Assembly: GCA_934281565.1 (NCBI GenBank)
Contig: CAKQXI010000116.1
Span: 1 to 7,518 of the forward strand
Direction: 5' to 3'
DNA: 7,518 nt
Origin: an uncultured Prevotella sp.
Lineage (GTDB): Bacteria; Bacteroidota; Bacteroidia; Bacteroidales; Bacteroidaceae
The translations under genes and the position numbers were made by a program. The notes under the pieces were generated by a model. It was not told the origin of the DNA and did not search any database. It saw nothing but the letters and a program-made list of their open reading frames with translations. Positions 5,625-7,518 of this stretch are shown piece by piece. Numbering within the stretch: position 1 is the first letter of the stretch; every line of letters begins with the position of its first letter.

Positions 5625-7518
5625 AGTTTCTTATTCTTTCTATTCATCCATTCCCAAACCGCAGGTTGCATCACATACGACAACACGACGGCCGATACCA
5701 ATCCTACCAACGTAGAAAATCCCACGGAACGGATAGCTGGATGCTGGGCGAAAAGCATTGAGCTGACTGTCGTTATCAAGATGACTGCACTGAAGAATAT
5801 CGCAGTCTTATGATAAGCCAACAAACGATTGTCTTTTTCGCTTCCTACCAGTCCATTCATCACAAAGATACTGTAATCGACACCTATGCCAAAGATGAAA
5901 GTAGAGATAATGATATTTATCAAATTAAACTTCACTCCGAACAATCCCATTGCTCCAAGCACAATCAACCAACTCAGCAAGATTGGCATGAAAGCAAGCA
6001 GCGTCTTCTTGATGTCGAAACCGAGGCTTACGAAAAGCACAATGAACACAAATGCCATAGATACCCATTGCAAGACATTAAAGTCTTCGTTCATGCTCAC
6101 CAATGTATCTCTCGTATAATAATAGGTATCGAGCACCATCAGATGAGGGACATTGGCTATGGCATCACAAATGCGATAATAGTCACTATTCTTGCTATGA
6201 ACCGTATCATTGGCACAGCGCACCGAGGTAAAGCACAGATATTCCCCATTATAGGATTGCTCCATCAACGTAGACTGGTATCCCTCAGGGATAATTCCTG
6301 CCTTGTAGAGTGCATCAGGCTGATAATCTGCCGTAGCACAATCGAAGAATGAATCGAATGCCTCTGGGCGCATACCTGCCTGAGGCGCAGTTTCATTGAT
6401 AAGACTATGAATGCGCTCCAAGCGCTTGGCTGTCCAGAACCTTTTCCAAGCATTGATTCTTTGTTGTTGCACTCGTAATGGCACAAATATCTTGTCAGTA
6501 TGTGTATAGCTTTTCACCAAGCCCAAGTTCTTCAGAGAGTCGAGCTTATGCTCCAATACGGAGAAATTCTCCATTGCCTCCTCCATAGTTTTGCCAGAAG
6601 CAGCGAAATATTTCTGTTTGTCTCCCGTATAAGTTTTCTCGCGAAGCAGATTTTCTGAATAAGTAGTATTCTCTGCCTCATAACCGAGATTGTGCATATC
6701 TGCGTCAAACTGGGTTCCCTTGATAGCGTAACATCCGATGCACACCACTACGATAGCCCCAATCACTGCCAACAAGGGCTTCTTGTGGTGGAATGGATAA
6801 GCGTTGATACGGTCGATAACAGCAAATAAACGATTGTTTCTCCGCTTGTTTTCCGCTCCCAAGAATTGAGGCAAGAATGTCAAGCTGAACATCGTTGTAC
6901 CTGCTATGGCAAAAGCTGCGAACAAGCCAAAGTCCTGAAGCAAGGAGGTATTGACAAAGATAAGTCCCACAAACGAGCCTATCGTAGTCAAACAACCCAA
7001 GCATACGGGCTTCACTTGGTCACGGAGCAACTGTTCTGGGTCGCTCACATACTCATGATGTGTCAATATATGAAGCACATAACTCAAAGCTACGCCGAGG
7101 ATTATTGCGCCAATACCGAGAGCTAACAACGAGAATTGCCCCTTGATGAAATACATCATCGTTAAGCCAAAGAGCGTTCCAAACGCTACTGGCAGCAGCA
7201 ACAAGGGGATTGTATTCCAGCGACGGAAACAAACGAGCAAAAACAAGAGAACCAAGAGCAATGAGCCTCCGACGGTTCCCATCAAGTCGTGCTTGATAGT
7301 TGTTGCATTGTAGAATCCACTCGCAGGCGTGCCATGATAGCTGATATGCACATCCGGGGCAGACACAGCAAACTCATCTATCAGTTCATTCAAATGCTGG
7401 AACAAAGCAGAACCTTGCCCTGTATTTGTAGCCGAGAAGCGAGGCGTAAGGAATGCCACGCACACCGTTGAATCTGGTACGAAGAAATGACCATCTATTG
7501 TGCGATAGCTCCCTGTAC
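5621..7518 (-). CDS. MMPL/RND-family lipid exporter; 5' end outside window
   Basis: The frame stays open from the window edge (first full codon at 7516) to the TGA at 5621-5623, giving 631 residues. Full-length relatives are roughly 750-800, so the first transmembrane helix and much of the first periplasmic loop are missing. Numbering from the GTG codon at 7465, helices 2-6 lie about 60-202, helix 7 about 230-248, a large periplasmic loop about 250-460, and five more helices about 466-606. This is the duplicated 12-helix RND plan. The second half keeps the proton-relay motif GIGVDYSIF (D530, Y531). The matching first-half position is GVALSYVLH, with Ser128 in place of Asp. MMPL proteins export lipids across the inner membrane using the proton gradient. 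Overlap with the oxidoreductase gene and the downstream LolA-like carrier suggests it exports the polyene lipid made by this cluster. The GTG at 7465 is not the true start, since homologous-looking sequence continues upstream of it. Confidence 0.92.
   Translation of the reverse strand, partial: TGSYRTIDGHFFVPDSTVCVAFLTPRFSATNTGQGSALFQHLNELIDEFAVSAPDVHISYHGTPASGFYNATTIKHDLMGTVGGSLLLVLLFLLVCFRRWNTIPLLLLPVAFGTLFGLTMMYFIKGQFSLLALGIGAIILGVALSYVLHILTHHEYVSDPEQLLRDQVKPVCLGCLTTIGSFVGLIFVNTSLLQDFGLFAAFAIAGTTMFSLTFLPQFLGAENKRRNNRLFAVIDRINAYPFHHKKPLLAVIGAIVVVCIGCYAIKGTQFDADMHNLGYEAENTTYSENLLREKTYTGDKQKYFAASGKTMEEAMENFSVLEHKLDSLKNLGLVKSYTHTDKIFVPLRVQQQRINAWKRFWTAKRLERIHSLINETAPQAGMRPEAFDSFFDCATADYQPDALYKAGIIPEGYQSTLMEQSYNGEYLCFTSVRCANDTVHSKNSDYYRICDAIANVPHLMVLDTYYYTRDTLVSMNEDFNVLQWVSMAFVFIVLFVSLGFDIKKTLLAFMPILLSWLIVLGAMGLFGVKFNLINIIISTFIFGIGVDYSIFVMNGLVGSEKDNRLLAYHKTAIFFSAVILITTVSSMLFAQHPAIRSVGFSTLVGLVSAVVLSYVMQPAVWEWMNRKNKKL

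Noticed and set aside
5810..6352. Plus-strand open frame opposite the MMPL exporter (180 codons)
   Set aside because: The composition (many His, Gln, Ile) and lack of any family pattern mark it as a shadow of the exporter gene.
7463..7465. GTG as the start codon of the MMPL exporter
   Set aside because: The frame continues open to the window edge with sequence typical of the first periplasmic loop, and starting here would drop the first transmembrane helix. The true start is upstream of the window.

Overview
The window most likely comes from an anaerobic member of the Bacteroidota, probably Bacteroidales and perhaps Prevotella/Segatella-like. Three things suggest this: a class I (anaerobe-type) hybrid cluster protein, starts with A-rich leaders rather than clear Shine-Dalgarno sites, and a good match to the Bacteroidetes -7 promoter element (TAnnTTTG). 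The assignment rests on these features and on gene style, not on a database search.

Left part (1-2679): a hybrid cluster protein / hydroxylamine reductase gene (hcp) runs leftward off the window edge. It is divergent, across about 200 bp, from a gene for a cupin-HTH AraC-family regulator. The shared intergenic region holds a 16-bp imperfect palindrome about 100 bp upstream of hcp and a -7-like element just before the regulator gene. The regulator gene ends in a hairpin with T-tracts on both sides, which can stop transcription from both directions.

Right part (2701-7518): four tightly packed genes on the minus strand. In transcription order they are an MMPL/RND-type lipid exporter (5' end outside the window), a CrtI/RetSat-like FAD-dependent oxidoreductase, a FabG-type ketoreductase and a LolA-like periplasmic carrier. 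The exporter and oxidoreductase overlap by 4 bp (ATGA), and the other gaps are 37 and 22 bp. This combination is the tailoring-and-export half of an aryl polyene / flexirubin-type (type II fatty-acid-like) pigment lipid cluster. The ketoreductase would reduce the growing chain, the oxidoreductase would act on the polyene or lipid, and the MMPL pump and LolA-like carrier would move the product out of the inner membrane and across the periplasm. The ketosynthases, ACPs, dehydratases and acyltransferases expected for such a cluster would lie beyond position 7518.

No RNA gene, insertion sequence, CRISPR array or clearly novel system was seen. The most notable details are a Thr at the FabG catalytic-tetrad Asn position, an MMPL exporter with the conserved Asp-Tyr pair in only one half, and the candidate hcp operator.
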